DNA from: Athripsodes cinereus
Lineage: Eukaryota > Arthropoda > Insecta > Trichoptera > Leptoceridae
Assembly (NCBI GenBank): GCA_947579605.1
Contig: OX388325.1
Span: 5,637,572-5,701,571 of the forward strand
DNA: 64,000 nucleotides
Reading direction: 5' to 3'
Shown: in pieces, positions 10,655-22,482 of the stretch
Position numbering within the stretch: position 1 is the stretch's first letter
Layout of the letters: every line of letters begins with the position of its first letter
Notes under the pieces: generated by a model
Told to the model about the DNA's origin: nothing
Database searches by the model: none
The model's input: only the letters and a program-made list of their open reading frames with translations
Program-made: the position numbers and the translations under genes

Positions 10655-11107
10655 AAAAAAAGACATATCAGGGTTTTTGTTATAAACCCAAATACAACCT
10701 TATACACCTTTCACAGTAAGCTGCTAAAAGCTAAAGTTTAATTTATCGACTGACGGTTCTTGGTGGAAGTTCATATTAATAATTTTTAAAATGAAACACA
10801 ATATACTTATAGTTATTCCACTATTGACTTTATTTATTTTTGCGAGCCGGCTTTCAAGAGCTTCCGCTCTCATTGTCAGGCAAAAGTAAAGACTTTACTT
10901 TTGCCTGACAATGAGAGCGGAAGCTCTTGAAAGCCGGCTCGTAAAAATAAATAAAGTCAATAGTGGAATAACTATATATTGTGTTACATTTTAAAAATTA
11001 CTACTAAAAGCTTGTGTCGTGAAAGGGGAGTTTGCCGGCACCTGGTATTGAACCACGGACCCCATGTTCACGAAGCCAAGACTCTACCCTCCAGGCTACC
11101 GACGAAC
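10655..11107 (-). mobile_element. SINE family 1 (copy 2), split by a palindromic insertion
   Basis: The 3' part of SINE family 1 lies at about 10,655-10,732 and the tRNA-like head with the B box lies at 11,004-11,107. In the uninterrupted copies these segments are contiguous. The break carries a 9-bp duplication CTAAAAGCT (10,724-10,732 and 11,004-11,012), so the 271-bp piece between them is a later insertion. Confidence 0.8.
10733..11003. mobile_element. Near-perfect palindromic insertion with 9-bp TSD
   Basis: The right 226 bases are a near-perfect palindrome centred at 10,892 with a one-base spacer (…AAGTAAAG A CTTTACTT…). The arms are about 113 bp, with GC-rich cores GAGCCGGCTTTCAAGAGC and its complement. 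The remaining 45 bases on the left are unique. It sits inside a SINE with a 9-bp duplication. It could be a Mutator/Merlin-like MITE (9-bp TSD) or a fold-back product. Confidence 0.7.
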
Positions 11108-11279
11108 TCGAATCTGAAAATTTATTTATATTTATTTATATATTTATATATATTTATTTACATTAATTCATATTTCTCACGCATGCAAGTTCCGCATTTA
11201 ATTTTATACTTACGTAATATTAATATTGAAGGTCTCATTGTTCTGATTTTAAAGCACATTTATCACCACTGTATTTTTA

Positions 11280-11505
11280 CACTCTTAATCATTATTTTTT
11301 GATTGTGTCATCAATTTTATGATTGTTATAGTTTGATTTCCAATTGTATTTGTTCTTCGCCAGTTGTTGTTCTGTTCTAACTGTGTTGTAAATGAGAATA
11401 AATTATGATTTGATTTTGTTTTGAATTTTAACATGTAAAAGGCTCACGCCGTGGATGTATGTATAAATAAATAAATAAAAATAAATAAATTATTAATTTG
11501 TTTCA
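11280..11505 (+). mobile_element. LINE 3' tail
   Basis: A T-rich stretch ends in TGTAAAAGGCTCACGCCG followed by TATAAATAAATAAATAAA. The same arrangement (AAAAGGCTTACGCCGGATGTA plus AATAAATAAA) ends the stretch at 17,130-17,640. This is typical of the 3' untranslated end of a non-LTR retrotransposon. Confidence 0.5.
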
Positions 11506-11533
11506 TGTCAAAAAAACACATAAATATAATTTT

Positions 11534-11905
11534 GATAACTATTTATTTATCGTGTCGAAACCCAGAAAAAAAAGTCAAACTGATCTCCAGTACTGTGCAA
11601 AACGCACAGCAGGTGGAGATGCGTCAAAAATATCCTCCATAGTGCATGTGACAGGGGACAATGGACACTCCAACAAGTGTGGCATGGTCTGTGCTACACC
11701 AGAGTCACATGCTCCGGATTCGTCCTGTAGGAAGCCCCATCGTTCTCTATTGTCGCGCAGTTTCCTACACCAGATCTCAGTCGATTTAAGGTTTTCCATG
11801 TCCCATAGTCTAGGTCGCCTCCTGCAGCAAGGTGTTCTTGGGTTAGGAAAGGTTCGCTTATTTGCGGATCCTCCGCCCACCTACGTAGGCGTTCAGAGGG
11901 AGCAG
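11534..11905 (-). mobile_element. LINE C-terminal relic (family K)
   Basis: The minus strand encodes peptides including GACDSGVAQTMPHLLECPLS and a following FAQYW-like end, the C-terminal CxC…H…C zinc-knuckle-like tail of a LINE polyprotein, here with the first Cys pair altered. A nearly identical 300-bp segment is inserted in another LINE at 43,334-43,634. Both share the 3' end TTATTTATCGTGTCGAAAC. Confidence 0.65.
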
Positions 11906-11978
11906 GGCTCATCAGTGAGAATGAGGAGTTTAAAATGATCGTCTCGATAATTGTCTAAGTTTTGATAATTGAGTGACC

Positions 11979-12130
11979 TGAGCCCGTAGACAATTTGTAC
12001 TTGGCGATCGCCTACAAACGAATTTTCGTCAATAACTGCAACAATAACGCATAATTATACGGTACGTGTAGGTAGATTGTCGAAAAGTTCGCCAGTAGAC
12101 GATCGCTAAGTACAAATTGTCTACGGGCTG
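11979..12130. mobile_element. 150-bp hairpin MITE
   Basis: The ends AGCCCGTAGACAATTTGTAC and GTACAAATTGTCTACGGGCT are inverted copies with an imperfect continuation toward a short loop around 12,040-12,070. No coding capacity. It looks like a small MITE. Confidence 0.7.
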
Positions 12131-12261
12131 GTTTCGACCTACAAAGTCATTGTCAAGTTTGACAATGGATTATTTAGTATGTCAAACCACAATTTTTAAA
12201 AAAGTATTACAACGTTAACCATTTGGATTTCTTTTTAACATAAATCAATAATGAGTTTACA

Positions 12262-12430
12262 AGAAATATGACCCAGAAGACCAGGCAGACCAGTGACGGC
12301 AGTGACCACCTGGATGTGCACAATTACCAGGGACCTGAGGGAGGCAGAGGTGCGTTCGCAGGATACAGAGGACCGGAGAACTTGGAAGATGAGGACTTGG
12401 AGAGCCGACCCCAAATAAATGGGTGAGAGC
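12262..12430 (+). mobile_element. LINE C-terminal relic
   Basis: The plus strand translates to peptides like RRPGRPVTAVTTW, ITRDLREAEVRSQDTEDRRT and WRADPK, matching the terminal GRP…TTW…DL…A…DRxxW pattern of insect LINE polyproteins. It is short and 5'-truncated; an A-rich tail follows at 12,520-12,540. Confidence 0.5.
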
Positions 12431-12774
12431 GAAGAAGAAGCCACTGTAAATCATCCTAGTATATTAAATTTTATATTGTTTTGTTAACACTGTTATATAA
12501 TAATGATGTGCAAAAAGAATAAATAAATAAATAAGAAGAATAATGAGTTATTAATGTTTATGTGTGTGTGACTGTTGAGTGCCTGGATCGCGCGTCTCTC
12601 TCTTGCGCGCCATTATATTGTGTGCGGGAGGGGGACGCGCGGTTCGCATGGTCAATAGGTATTCCTTTTTCTTGTATATTTATGTCATAGAATTTCTATG
12701 TGTCCGTATTTTTCCGTTATGTTTTACTATTGTCTTGATTGTTTACTGTTTACGTACAATGACAGAGAAAAGGT

Positions 12775-13300
12775 TAAGAAAATTACCCAACAGACACCTC
12801 ATCCGCACAACCAACAGACTGTGCAAACTCCCTTTTGTATGAAACAGGAAAGGTGTCCCGATGCTTACGAATCGGCTTAGGCTGGTTTAAGTGCACTTTA
12901 CCCATGGTACGTTCACCAATCCCACCGATTCCTGTTTCAAACTGTCATGTTCGACATCTGTTGAGCATAGATGTCAACTAACAGCAACCATCTTTGTATT
13001 CACAATTGTTCTCTGGCGCCATTTAGTGTTTCGGGTTGACAAACAACGATAGATTGTCAACAACCTCGAACACAATCATAAAGATGGTTGCTGTTAGTTG
13101 ACATCTATGCTCAACAGATGTTGAACATGACAGTTTGAAACAGGAATTGGTGGGATTGGTGAACGTACCATGGGTAAAGTGCACTTAAACCAGCCTAAGC
13201 CGATTCGTAAGCATCGGGACACCTTTCCTGTTTCATACAAAAGGGAGTTTGCACAGTCTGTTGGTTGTGCGGATGAGGTGTCTGTTGGGTAATTTTCTTA
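12775..13300. mobile_element. Fold-back element, family FB1 (long hairpin)
   Basis: Arms of about 215 bp (12,775-12,995 and 13,085-13,300) are close reverse complements with a loop of about 90 bp. The segment shares the motif CCGATGCTTACGAATCGGCT and the GGCTGGTTTAAGTG motif with the ends of the element at 549-3030. Because the arms are inverted, two identical C-terminal peptides (ending LCKLPFV) appear on opposite strands; they are not genes. Confidence 0.8.
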
Positions 13301-15250
13301 ATATCTTCACTCTCGCAGGTGTGAAAATCCAGCTAAATGCGAACACTTCGAACAACGAGAAAAGGTTTGTTACCGTAATGCTGTTCATTGTTTCATTTAT
13401 ACAATAAATAAATAAATACAAATAATCGTCAATTCATTCAACAATCAATTGTATGTCAAAATTGTTACCCCACGACTGTCAAAGCACATTCTGGGCTGAT
13501 CTTCTGGTTGAAACTTTTCTAAGTGAACTTTAAAAGTATGTACCTACTATAACCATGTGAACACATTACTGACTAAATGATGTACATTTATCTTCACAGC
13601 AATTACCTATATTATTATTACTATTGCAAATGTAACACAAAAAACTACCACATTATATGACTTAGATAAGATGACGTCATCTTATTTGGTAGTGACCCGG
13701 ACAGAACATGATCTAGCAGCCCGTCCTATTCATGAGATGTGCTTCGTCAATGATGATGATGATGATGATTATATTGTGAATGTATTTGCTTCTCTCGGCT
13801 AGAGGGACATCGACAGAGTGTAGTCAAAAGATTCTACACATGGAGGTTATGGTGGTTTGGTGGTTTTTTGGCCGGTGTGGACAAAATTTGTGCAGTGTAC
13901 AATTCGGATAAATGGAAGTCCCCAGACATCTGCGCTATCCGGGTGGTCAGTGTGTCTCCTTCAATGATGATGATTATGTGTGATTTTGTTTTGACGCCGT
14001 TTTACAGTCCCTAGACCGTCTCAAGGGCGCCTATTATTTTTATTTAACTATTATAAAATTTTGAAAACACTTTTAATTGTCACAAGTTTGATTAAAATGC
14101 GAGAATTTCATGTGAGTTCCAATTGTAGGTATTATTAATTGTAACAAATTTTAATCACTAATTCATACATTTTTGAAATTGAAATTTTTAACTAGTTTAA
14201 AAATATTAACACCCAAAAAATTATCTTTATAAAACTATTGTTATCCCTATACACGAGATATCTCTAATAGGGAGGTAGAATATTATTGTGATTGTTTTTC
14301 ATTGTTTATTGAAAATAATATTGTATTGTGTACCTACTTTGGAAATAAATAGATATATTTATTATTATTATTATTATTATTGAAACTAAAAACATGTATT
14401 AAAATTTTGTTAATTTGAACAATTATAAGATAATAATATTAAATTTTGAAAAATGAGACGTCAGAGGTTTCAGTCAGCTACTACGAGCGTCATCCACCGA
14501 CCGACTCAATGTTACTGATATTCATTTGAAGCCGTCATTGGGGCTTACAGAAGAGAATCTGGATAAATAAAATACTGATTTTGATATGGTTTACTGATTT
14601 TTTACCACTTTTTGTTATCAATACAATGCCGGGACTATCCCGAGATTAACTGTAGATAATCCCGAAATCCCGGGATTAGAAGAAAGGGCCGGGATCGAAT
14701 CCTCTACCCACGAATTACGATATACTAATTTATGAAAAGAATAACAAATTGTTCGAGTTTTACTATTTTTAATAACACAGCGATCTGGTTTCTAATAACA
14801 AAATCATCAACAAACTTTGGGTTAACTACTGGATTATTATATATAGTAAAACTCAATCAATTTCTGCTTCTTTCCATAAATTAATATGGAGATTTACAAA
14901 ATGAATCTCAACTATTTCCTAATCTATCTTTTAAGAGAATTTGAACATTATTGAAAAATAAACAATATTCAAAATAATGTATAAAATATGGACACGTCGA
15001 GTGATAGCACCCATCGATCAAAAGTCGTTAACATGGAAATCGTAACAAAAAATAAAATCCACAGTTTACAAACAAATAATACCTACATCAATAAGTGACT
15101 CCAATAATAAAAATATCTTATTCCACCCCATAAAACCGTACTTCTTTAATAACCACCGCAAAAACCATAGACTATTTTCTTACCAGGCGATTTTCAATAA
15201 ATAAAATTCCTCACGTTTCTGTACGGCACACTGGTAACTTGAGGGGTAGT
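13300..15250. other. Gene-free stretch with short microsatellites
   Basis: No gene was supported. There is a GAT run near 13,750-13,770 and a TTA run near 14,355-14,383. The rest is AT-rich DNA. Confidence 0.4.
13666..13685. promoter_or_regulatory. 20-bp perfect palindrome around a CRE
   Basis: ATAAGATGACGTCATCTTAT is a perfect palindrome centred on TGACGTCA, the cAMP-response-element consensus bound by bZIP factors. No gene lies close enough to assign a function. Confidence 0.4.
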
Positions 15251-15277
15251 TTTTATGATACCTCTAAGACTAGGATC

Positions 15278-15462
15278 GAGAAAAAGCTTCGTTAAGGTCA
15301 CTAATGACCTTGCAAACTCATCAAGAAAAAGCTTCTTTAAGATCACTAATGACCTTACAACCTCATCAAGAAAAAGCTTATTTAAGATCACTAATGACCT
15401 TACAACCTCATCAAGAAAAAGCTTATTTAAGATCACTAATGACCTTACAACCTCATCAAAAA
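15278..15462. repeat. 45-bp tandem repeat, about 4 copies
   Basis: Four consecutive copies of a 45-bp unit containing AAAAAGCTTCTTTAAG and ATCACTAATGACCTTAC, with copies 3 and 4 nearly identical. The period is divisible by three, which explains open frames on both strands (for example a 15-residue LFLDEVVRSLVILNK repeat on the minus strand). These frames should not be taken as genes. Confidence 0.85.
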
Positions 15463-15705
15463 AGCGTAGAGAGGAATTGTGGAACTTGGCGACAATCCAT
15501 GAATGATGCCATCCGAAAGCACAAACACTATGGATAATTCTGAGCCACCCCACGTAGAAGACATTGAACAGACTACGGTTTGAGGTGCAGAGGTGGGTTT
15601 TTTGGATGTGGAGGACACTAGCTGCGAGTGCGGGAGGTGCAAATTGATCTTCACTTATTGCAATGCCCGCTGATGCGGAATACATGTAATGAGAGTGACC
15701 TGATG
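15463..15705 (+). mobile_element. Probable LINE C-terminal relic
   Basis: The plus strand encodes a peptide TSCECGRCKLIFTYCNAR around 15,615-15,670. It resembles the CxCG…C tail of LINE polyproteins, in poor condition and with stops. A weak call. Confidence 0.35.
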
Positions 15706-17084
15706 ATGGCGAGTGACAAAGTAATATAGGTACCTACTTCGCTGCATACTGGAGTGGCAAGGTCTGAAATCCGGACCCGAAAAATAATTAAGCAATTATT
15801 TATAAGATTATTCGTTGTCAAAACTTAATTAAATCTCTCTGACTTTGTATTACACATTATTTATCTTCATCTAAAAAATAAACATTCGTGGATAAAAAAT
15901 AAACAAACTTATTTACCTTTGAAAATATGTACATCAAACATTTTAAAACAAATACTTTAATCAAACTAACTATGCAAATAATTAAAAAGGTTCCTACCTT
16001 TTCAGCAATGATGAAAAGTCAACAAGATGAATTAGAACTTCAACCTTTACGATTTAAAAAACAATCTGATTTATGTATATTGAAAACATAATTAATTTAC
16101 AGATCGAGACTTTTAAGAAACATTCAATTCTGCTTAACGGAAAAATTACGATTTGAACAGATTGACGGCTGTAGAACGAAACGGAGATCAACGCACCCAC
16201 ACGACAAACGGTTGCGACTGTCCGCTACGAACTGAAATAATGTATTCGTAGCTTCGTAGCCATGTAGATCAGAGTATCAGACTACGATCGTTGTTATTAT
16301 AGTAGAAGTGCTACGCGCTAACATCTTGCAGTATGTATATAAACACAACGTGCTTTCCAATTTTCCCATCAGTCTAAAAGCTTTGAAAATTTACGTTATT
16401 GCTCAAACGAAGGGATCAGTTTGTGGCAATATGGCAAACGGTGATATTAGTTATGTCCGATTTTTTTGAAAATATGATTTTTCGCTAAATATGTCTCTTG
16501 GAACCTTGAGTGTTAAATGATATAATTTTTAACAAAATAATGAAAAATACCTACTGATAAATTAACATTATAGCAAGATTTTCTCTAAAATTACATAAGT
16601 TAGATATGTCGTTGGATTCGTAATCAAATATTCTATAACTGCAGAAAATTGTTTCTTTCAAAGCACTCACCATTTGTACAAAATATAAATAAATTTAAGA
16701 TGATGATGAGAAATGAATCCCGCCATATCCCTTTATGTGTCTTTTAATATCCTCTATAACTCAACTGACCAATAGGAGTTATTTTTATGTAAACAAACTG
16801 AATAGTTTATTTTTATTCAATAACAAAATTTATATTAAAATTGAACTGTTGTAACAATCTTATAATTAACAAACTTGTTTGACTTCAGGAAAGTGCGTTT
16901 AATACTTGTATATAATAGTTTTTATCGAATTTCTCCGAATCATAATAATGTGACATAGCTGATTTCGAAACTCAGCGACAGAATTAATATGCTCTTTGAA
17001 ATGTGGTAAATAATCACACAGGTTTTCCGTCAGGACATTTTGTGTAATAATATTATATTTAAACATTTTTAATTCGTCATCGGA
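15706..17084. other. AT-rich gene-free stretch
   Basis: Scanned on both strands; no open frame with a domain signature and no clear terminal repeats were seen. Confidence 0.4.
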
Positions 17085-17710
17085 AGAAGTGAGAAAGGCG
17101 AGAACGCTTACAAATTTGCGATCTGACTTTCTGCGTACTGTACTTTTGTAACGATATTTTTTTTATTATATTGACTCTCATTATTATTATTCTTATCAGC
17201 TTTTTGACTATTTTATTTGATTGACCATTTTTGATTGTTGAATTTTATTTAATACTTTTAAATGTTAAATTCTAGTCTATTATTTGTGATTAATAATCCT
17301 AATCATTTACATATTTAGTAATTTGAATTTATAATCCATCTAAGTGTATTTTTTGTTTGTTTTTAGTAAGTTTTTATTGATTTTTACATTTTATTGCTTA
17401 TATTAATTTTTTGATATTTGAATTTATTTTATTGTCTTAATTATTAAATGGTTCATAATCTACAATAATTGTGTATTAATTTATTGACTCTATTTGATAA
17501 TTTTTGACTCTTTTTATATTTCTGAACTCAATGACGTGTATATGTGTGAACTTGTATTGTGTATATTTTTCTTTTTTGTAGTCTGTCTTGTATTTGAACA
17601 TTAAAAGGCTTACGCCGGATGTAAATGAATAAATAAAAAAAAAATGGCTCTAGGTTGGCTTAAGTGATCACTTTCGGTGTCCATGGACAACGTTATCTGA
17701 TTGGTTATAT
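17085..17710 (+). mobile_element. Degenerate FB1-family termini flanking a LINE 3' tail
   Basis: The segment GAAGAAGTGAGAAAGGCG at 17,085-17,105 and the segment GGCTCTAGGTTGGCTTAAGTG at 17,645-17,665 are normally adjacent in FB1 termini (compare 2978-3030). They are separated here by about 520 bp of T-rich DNA ending in AAAAGGCTTACGCCGGATG and AATAAATAAAA. The simplest reading is a truncated LINE inserted into an FB1 terminus. Confidence 0.5.
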
Positions 17711-18224
17711 CATCTGCACCCATAAACAATAAAAAAAATAGTATATATTCTAAAAATCTTTAGTTTGGCAGTGATGATCTATTTCACATATCATAAGCTC
17801 GTTTATTTTATTGATTGTATCGGCATTAACTTTGTAACACTTCATTTTAAATTATTTAATAAAACGAATATGTATTTATTATCATTGTTTAATGTTCCTA
17901 TTGAGTATGACTAACGGTGGACCGGTTTCGCGGACTCCGAGCTCGCATCATCAGGTGCTGATTTTTACTGAACAAAACAGAAGAAATAAAAAGATTTTTC
18001 AGTGAAAACGTAGGGATAGGTGGGGTTATGCTGGATTTAGGCGTAGAGTTAAAAAGCACCGTATTTTTTCTAATTTTCTGTAGGTACTATTTTTAGAGCT
18101 GAAATTTATTTATTTTTTTGTGAAAGTTCTTCATTCTATATCGGAGATGTATTTTTCATCGAAATTTTAATTTTTTTTTTTGCTTATAAGTATTTTGATA
18201 GGTATATTACATATTTTTATGTTA

Positions 18225-18440
18225 TATTACATATTTGATATATTACATATCCTGTAAAAGGCAGGTGTTCGAAAAAAATAAGACATTTAACATCTTAAAT
18301 TCAGCGATGAGGTTTGCCACCCATCCTGAGTGTCTTGATTTTATATTGGCACGAAGAGGACAGTTTGCATGTTTCTTACATGCAGCTGATCTGCTGGCTA
18401 CCCCACTTGTGGAATATGCCGTGATGGTATAGTATAGTAT
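18225..18440 (+). repeat. Dispersed repeat ending in ...GCCGTGATGGTATAGTATAG
   Basis: Pieces of this segment (AACATCTTAAATTCAGCGATG, CCCCACTTGTGGAATATGCC) recur in diverged form near 820-910, 2280-2310, 18,675-18,715, 32,990-33,110 and 38,985-39,160. It looks like an old dispersed SINE or LINE-tail family. The 65-residue open frame is incidental. Confidence 0.45.
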
Positions 18441-18729
18441 ATTTTTATGTGTAGGACTTTTTTCGATTTCGTAATCGATAAAACTCTAGCTCGTTCCAAG
18501 TTAAATAATGTTTGATAACCGTTTGATAGAGATTAATAATTAATCCAATTTATTTTGTATCCACTGTACCGAACCTAATGGCTCACGAGAAATAGAATTT
18601 CAATTTGGATTTAATAAACTAGAACACGTTTTCCATAAAATCCAACTCCCGGAATAAAAAATGATCTATTTTTTATACCGTCACGTCATATCCCACAAGT
18701 GGGGTAGCCAGCAGGCTAATTGAATTGGT

Positions 18730-19262
18730 CATTTGAGAAACAACATAAGTCAGTCAATATTAACTTTTCAGAAATCATAAAAAAACTGTTTGCTCTAAAA
18801 TTTTGAATGAAATGTTGATATCTAACTCAAATCAAAATATAACTAATACATAGTGTATTTTTTTATTACAAACCTTTATTTTTTGCCAAATATTTTATTT
18901 GTATTTTAATTTGTTAATTCAAAACCTTTGACTTGTGTTGTTTCTCAAATGAACACCATTTCAGGGAATAAAAATCAACACAACCAAAAATCACTAATTT
19001 TCATCATTTTCACCCACGTTAGTGATTGGCGTTAAGTATCAGCTGTGAATCGACATAAATGCATTTAGTGTAGTGACAACACGAGTCACTGACTTGTGTT
19101 GTTTTTCTATTGACTGGCCAAGTAAATCAGCTCAATTTGAATCAAATAGGTAAAAATTATGTGGTTTCCAAATGAAATAACGTGCGTTTCAAGAAAAAGG
19201 ACCCGAATCGAAAAAAAAAAATCATAGCCGCTAAAAACCTGACGTATCTTGTTTCTCAAATG
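18730..19262. mobile_element. MITE-like element with CATTTGAGAAACAA termini
   Basis: CATTTGAGAAACAA begins at 18,730 and its reverse complement ends at 19,262. TTGAATT lies on both sides (18,720-18,726 and 19,263-19,269, with three extra bases at the left), compatible with a degraded 7-8 bp TSD. The termini also recur internally at about 18,933-18,957, giving alternative boundaries. Confidence 0.55.
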
Positions 19263-19516
19263 TTGAATTAAATGCATATAGGTACATACCTAGATATTAT
19301 ACGAAGATCGAGAGTCTACATGGAAGACTTAACAATAAGAATGTTTTTGTGCTCAGTGACTAAAGATTAAAATCTTCTCTCTTGCAATTATCCAAAGGAT
19401 GAGCATGACCATTTTCTTAGCTTATTTAATTTGGAACAAAGAAACGGAATTAGATTCGGAATGACAAGCACAGAATGTTGGATTTAGTGTAGGTATAGCA
19501 ATCTGAGTCCATCTCA

Positions 19517-20115
19517 TATCGTTCCTCTTCTGACTAACTATCGTATCTGCCTAAATGTAAATTGTTCAGGAGAGCGTTTTTAGTGTTTTGCCGTGCATAT
19601 TTTCGTCTCTCCTAGTTATATGATACAGTGTAAATATATAACATTATTTTATTTGTACCTATTTTAATATATCTCAGAATTATTTTTGTGATGAAATTTT
19701 GAGGAATTAGTAGATACAACACATTTTATTTAGAATAATTCGTAAATACGACAACAAATCAGAAGGCTATTCCAGGATAACGGTCACAGTTACAGGTGTG
19801 ATCATCAGTGAGACCATGCAAGGAACATATAAGTACACATTGGTTACCGTTATCCTGGAATAGCCTTCTGATTTGTTGTCGTATTTACGAATTATTCCAA
19901 ATAAAATGTGTTGAATCAACTAATTCCTCAAAACTTCATCACAAAAATGATTCTGAGATATATAAGAATAGGTACAAATAAAATAATGTAACATATTTAC
20001 ACTGTATCATATAACTAGGAGAGACGAAAACATGCACGACAAAAGACAAAAAACGCTCTCCTGAACAATTTACATTTAGGCAGATACGACTGTTAGTCAG
20101 AAGAGGGACGATATT
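19517..20115. repeat. 600-bp inverted repeat with about 267-bp arms
   Basis: The left arm 19,517-19,783 and right arm 19,845-20,115 are near-perfect reverse complements separated by only about 60 bp (loop around GTTACAGGTGTGATCATCAG). Outer ends: CGTTCCTCTTCTGAC and GTCAGAAGAGGGACG. Transcripts from either strand would form a long hairpin. The 92-residue minus-strand frame in the right arm has no domain signature. No TSD was recognised. Confidence 0.85.
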
Positions 20116-20517
20116 AACGTTAATAGACATGATTTTCATCTTGTGTCCGACGATCCTTGCCATCATACACTCACCCACAAAAGTGGCTACCATGAAAGCG
20201 ATGTGAGAGGTAGACAAGAGGTAAGCGTTACCAAAAATTAGAATTTTCGGCGCAGGAATATTCCAATGTTTTTGGATAACATGGTGGGAGGTTTTTGATT
20301 CTGAGGATGTGAATGTAGCAGTGCACGGGTTCTACAAAATTATTTACAGATCATTCGATGAATGTTTTGGTACCTAACGATGGAAGAGAATTGCAAAACT
20401 GTTTCGCAAAATAGTTTTCCAAAACTTTAATTTGTAATATCAGGTAATATTTGAATAGGTACCTTTGTTAATTGGTAATAAAATACAAAAGTTGTCGACA
20501 TTGTAGATAAAGTCTCC

Positions 20518-20757
20518 AAGCTGAAATGGCAATGGGCTGGTCATGTGGCAAGGCGAGAGGATGGCAGGTGGACTTCCAGAATTCTTGAATGGAGGCCGTG
20601 GGAGGACAAAAGAAGTGTTGGAAGACCCCAAAAAAGATGGGTCGACGATATTGTCCAAGTGATGGGGAAACAGTGGTGTCGAGTTGCTCGAGATCGAAAA
20701 GTGTGGAAAAGTTTTGAAGAGGCCTATATTCAGCAGTGGAGAGAAGAAGGCTAGCAG
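20518..20757 (+). mobile_element. LINE polyprotein C-terminus relic
   Basis: An open stretch encodes KLKWQWAGHVARREDGRWTS, then VGRPQKRWVDDI, then ARDRKVWKSFEEAYIQQW and a stop. This is the common C-terminal block of insect endonuclease-reverse transcriptase elements. It is 5'-truncated (about 79 residues left), with GTAAGTAAGTAA after the stop as the 3' terminal microsatellite. Confidence 0.75.
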
Positions 20758-21090
20758 TAAGTAAGTAAGTAATAATGGTATGTCTTATTCATGATATTTT
20801 ACGAATGAACACCTGACTTTTACAGGACACTCGAAAACACATCGGATGTGGAAAATTTTGATTTGATTGGTTATTCATAAAATCAACTCCACTTTAACAA
20901 AGCCACAAATAAATAACTTTAAAAAATACACGGTTCCCTTTAAATATTAATTATTAAGTTAATGAAAAAAAATAATGTAGGTAGGTACCTTTTTTCAATT
21001 CCCCAAATAAATATTTCGAATCGTTTAATTATGAAACGGAACAAAGACAACCTTACGCCTCTAACAGTGCGATTACTATATTATGGTATA

Positions 21091-21609
21091 AAGTCGATTC
21101 CGCTTAATCGGGACAGCCGCTTATTTGGGACAAATCTCAAAGAACAGAAACCAAATCAGGAGACAAATATTAAATTTATGTGTTTAATTGGGACAGTAAA
21201 TTTAATTTTGTGCTAATTTTGTAGAAGTGAAATGTTAAAAAACAAAAGACAGACTACACTTGACTCATTTTTGCATTAAATTAAATTAGATAGGTATATG
21301 TACCAACCCATTTATTATTTTAACTAGGAATTTTTTTTAAAGTTTATATTACATAATAATATACATATAATTTATATGATAATTTATATTACCGATATGT
21401 AATTTACAGTTTTGAATAGTTTATAAAATAAAATTATTGAAAAAAATATGCATTGTTAAATTTTATGTGTGTATTACTAGTTAGTCGCCTTAGTTGCTAA
21501 AACCAAATAATTGAATTTAAAAAATGTGAAATTCGCTTAATTGGAACAGCCGCTTGATTGGGACAAAATGCCTAAATCCCGATGTTTCCCAATTAAGCGG
21601 AATCGACTG
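21091..21609. mobile_element. Tc1/mariner-pogo-like MITE with TA TSD
   Basis: Terminal inverted repeats run AGTCGATTCCGCTTAAT and ATTAAGCGGAATCGACT. Inside each end, GGGACAGCCGCTT-type blocks recur. TA dinucleotides flank it (21,089-21,090 and 21,610-21,611). The 519-bp interior has no transposase, so it would be mobilised in trans. Confidence 0.75.
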
Positions 21610-21689
21610 TATTTGACTTTTTGTTGTGCTTTTAAACTATAATATAGTTAAATATGCCAAATTTCAGAAATTACGATTTTTCGAATATA

Positions 21690-21830
21690 AAGTAGCATTC
21701 ACATTGCTTCACTTTGGATGATCATCCAGAGTGTCAGGGTCAAACCTGTTCATCGAAAGTGAACACGTCTGTTCACATTTGTTCATCCTATGCTTTCACT
21801 GCCATGTCAACACTCTCACTCATGTTTTTT
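21690..21830. repeat. Family C repeat fragment
   Basis: The block with AAAGTAGCATTCACATTGC, GATCATCCAGAGTG and GAAAGTGAACACGT is an inverted copy of parts of 6540-7150. It ends at a T-rich tract at 21,826-21,857. Confidence 0.55.
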
Positions 21831-22275
21831 TTTTTTATTTTTTTTTTTTATTTTTCTTTTAGATACAACAGCAGGGCTACTCTTGAATTCAATCAATATT
21901 AGATTCGATCTTAAGATCAAGATTAGATTAAGACTTGTAGATGGTACCCCCGACGCAATCTAGTCTTGATCTTGATCTAATCTTAACTTTAAGATGTCTT
22001 AATATAGAGATGTATTTCCTAACGCCGTTATCTATGGGTACCAACATGACAACCACGACAACTGAATTATTAAAACTAATATATCACGTGATTTCACCGT
22101 ATTTCCACATTTTTTATAAATCTTATATCAATTTCTGATTAAATGAAATGAAAATGATATTATATAATGATCTATAACAGTGCAATTAATTTATAAAAAA
22201 TATTTTTTAAAACCTATGCATTGACACTATTTTTGTCTATGACATATTTTGCTATTGTCTATTATTATCTCACTG

Positions 22276-22287
22276 ACACTGACAGTT
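22276..22287. repeat. 5' target-site duplication of the intact LINE
   Basis: GACACTGACAGTT (22,275-22,287) is repeated exactly at 27,768-27,780, directly after the 3' tail. The matched 13-mer brackets one insertion event and fixes the element's ends. Confidence 0.85.
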
Positions 22288-22482
22288 GGAGTTGAGGTTG
22301 AGAGGTGATCGGTGACAGTGATAGCGGTGTGATATAATCATATTAAAAGTTGATAGTGTTTAAATATTAGCTTGAATTTAGTCAATAAGTGCGCATTCTT
22401 GTAATATTAGTAAGTTTGACATATTCGATTGCTTAAGTGACAGCGGACACTAGGTGGCCTCGAATTCGTACGCAATAACGCA

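Noticed and set aside
12579..13421. Two small proteins ending in the same LCKLPFV peptide on opposite strands
   Set aside because: They are the two arms of one inverted repeat, not related genes.
15194..15685. 163-residue minus-strand protein
   Set aside because: Most of it is translation of the 45-bp tandem repeat and antisense LINE sequence.
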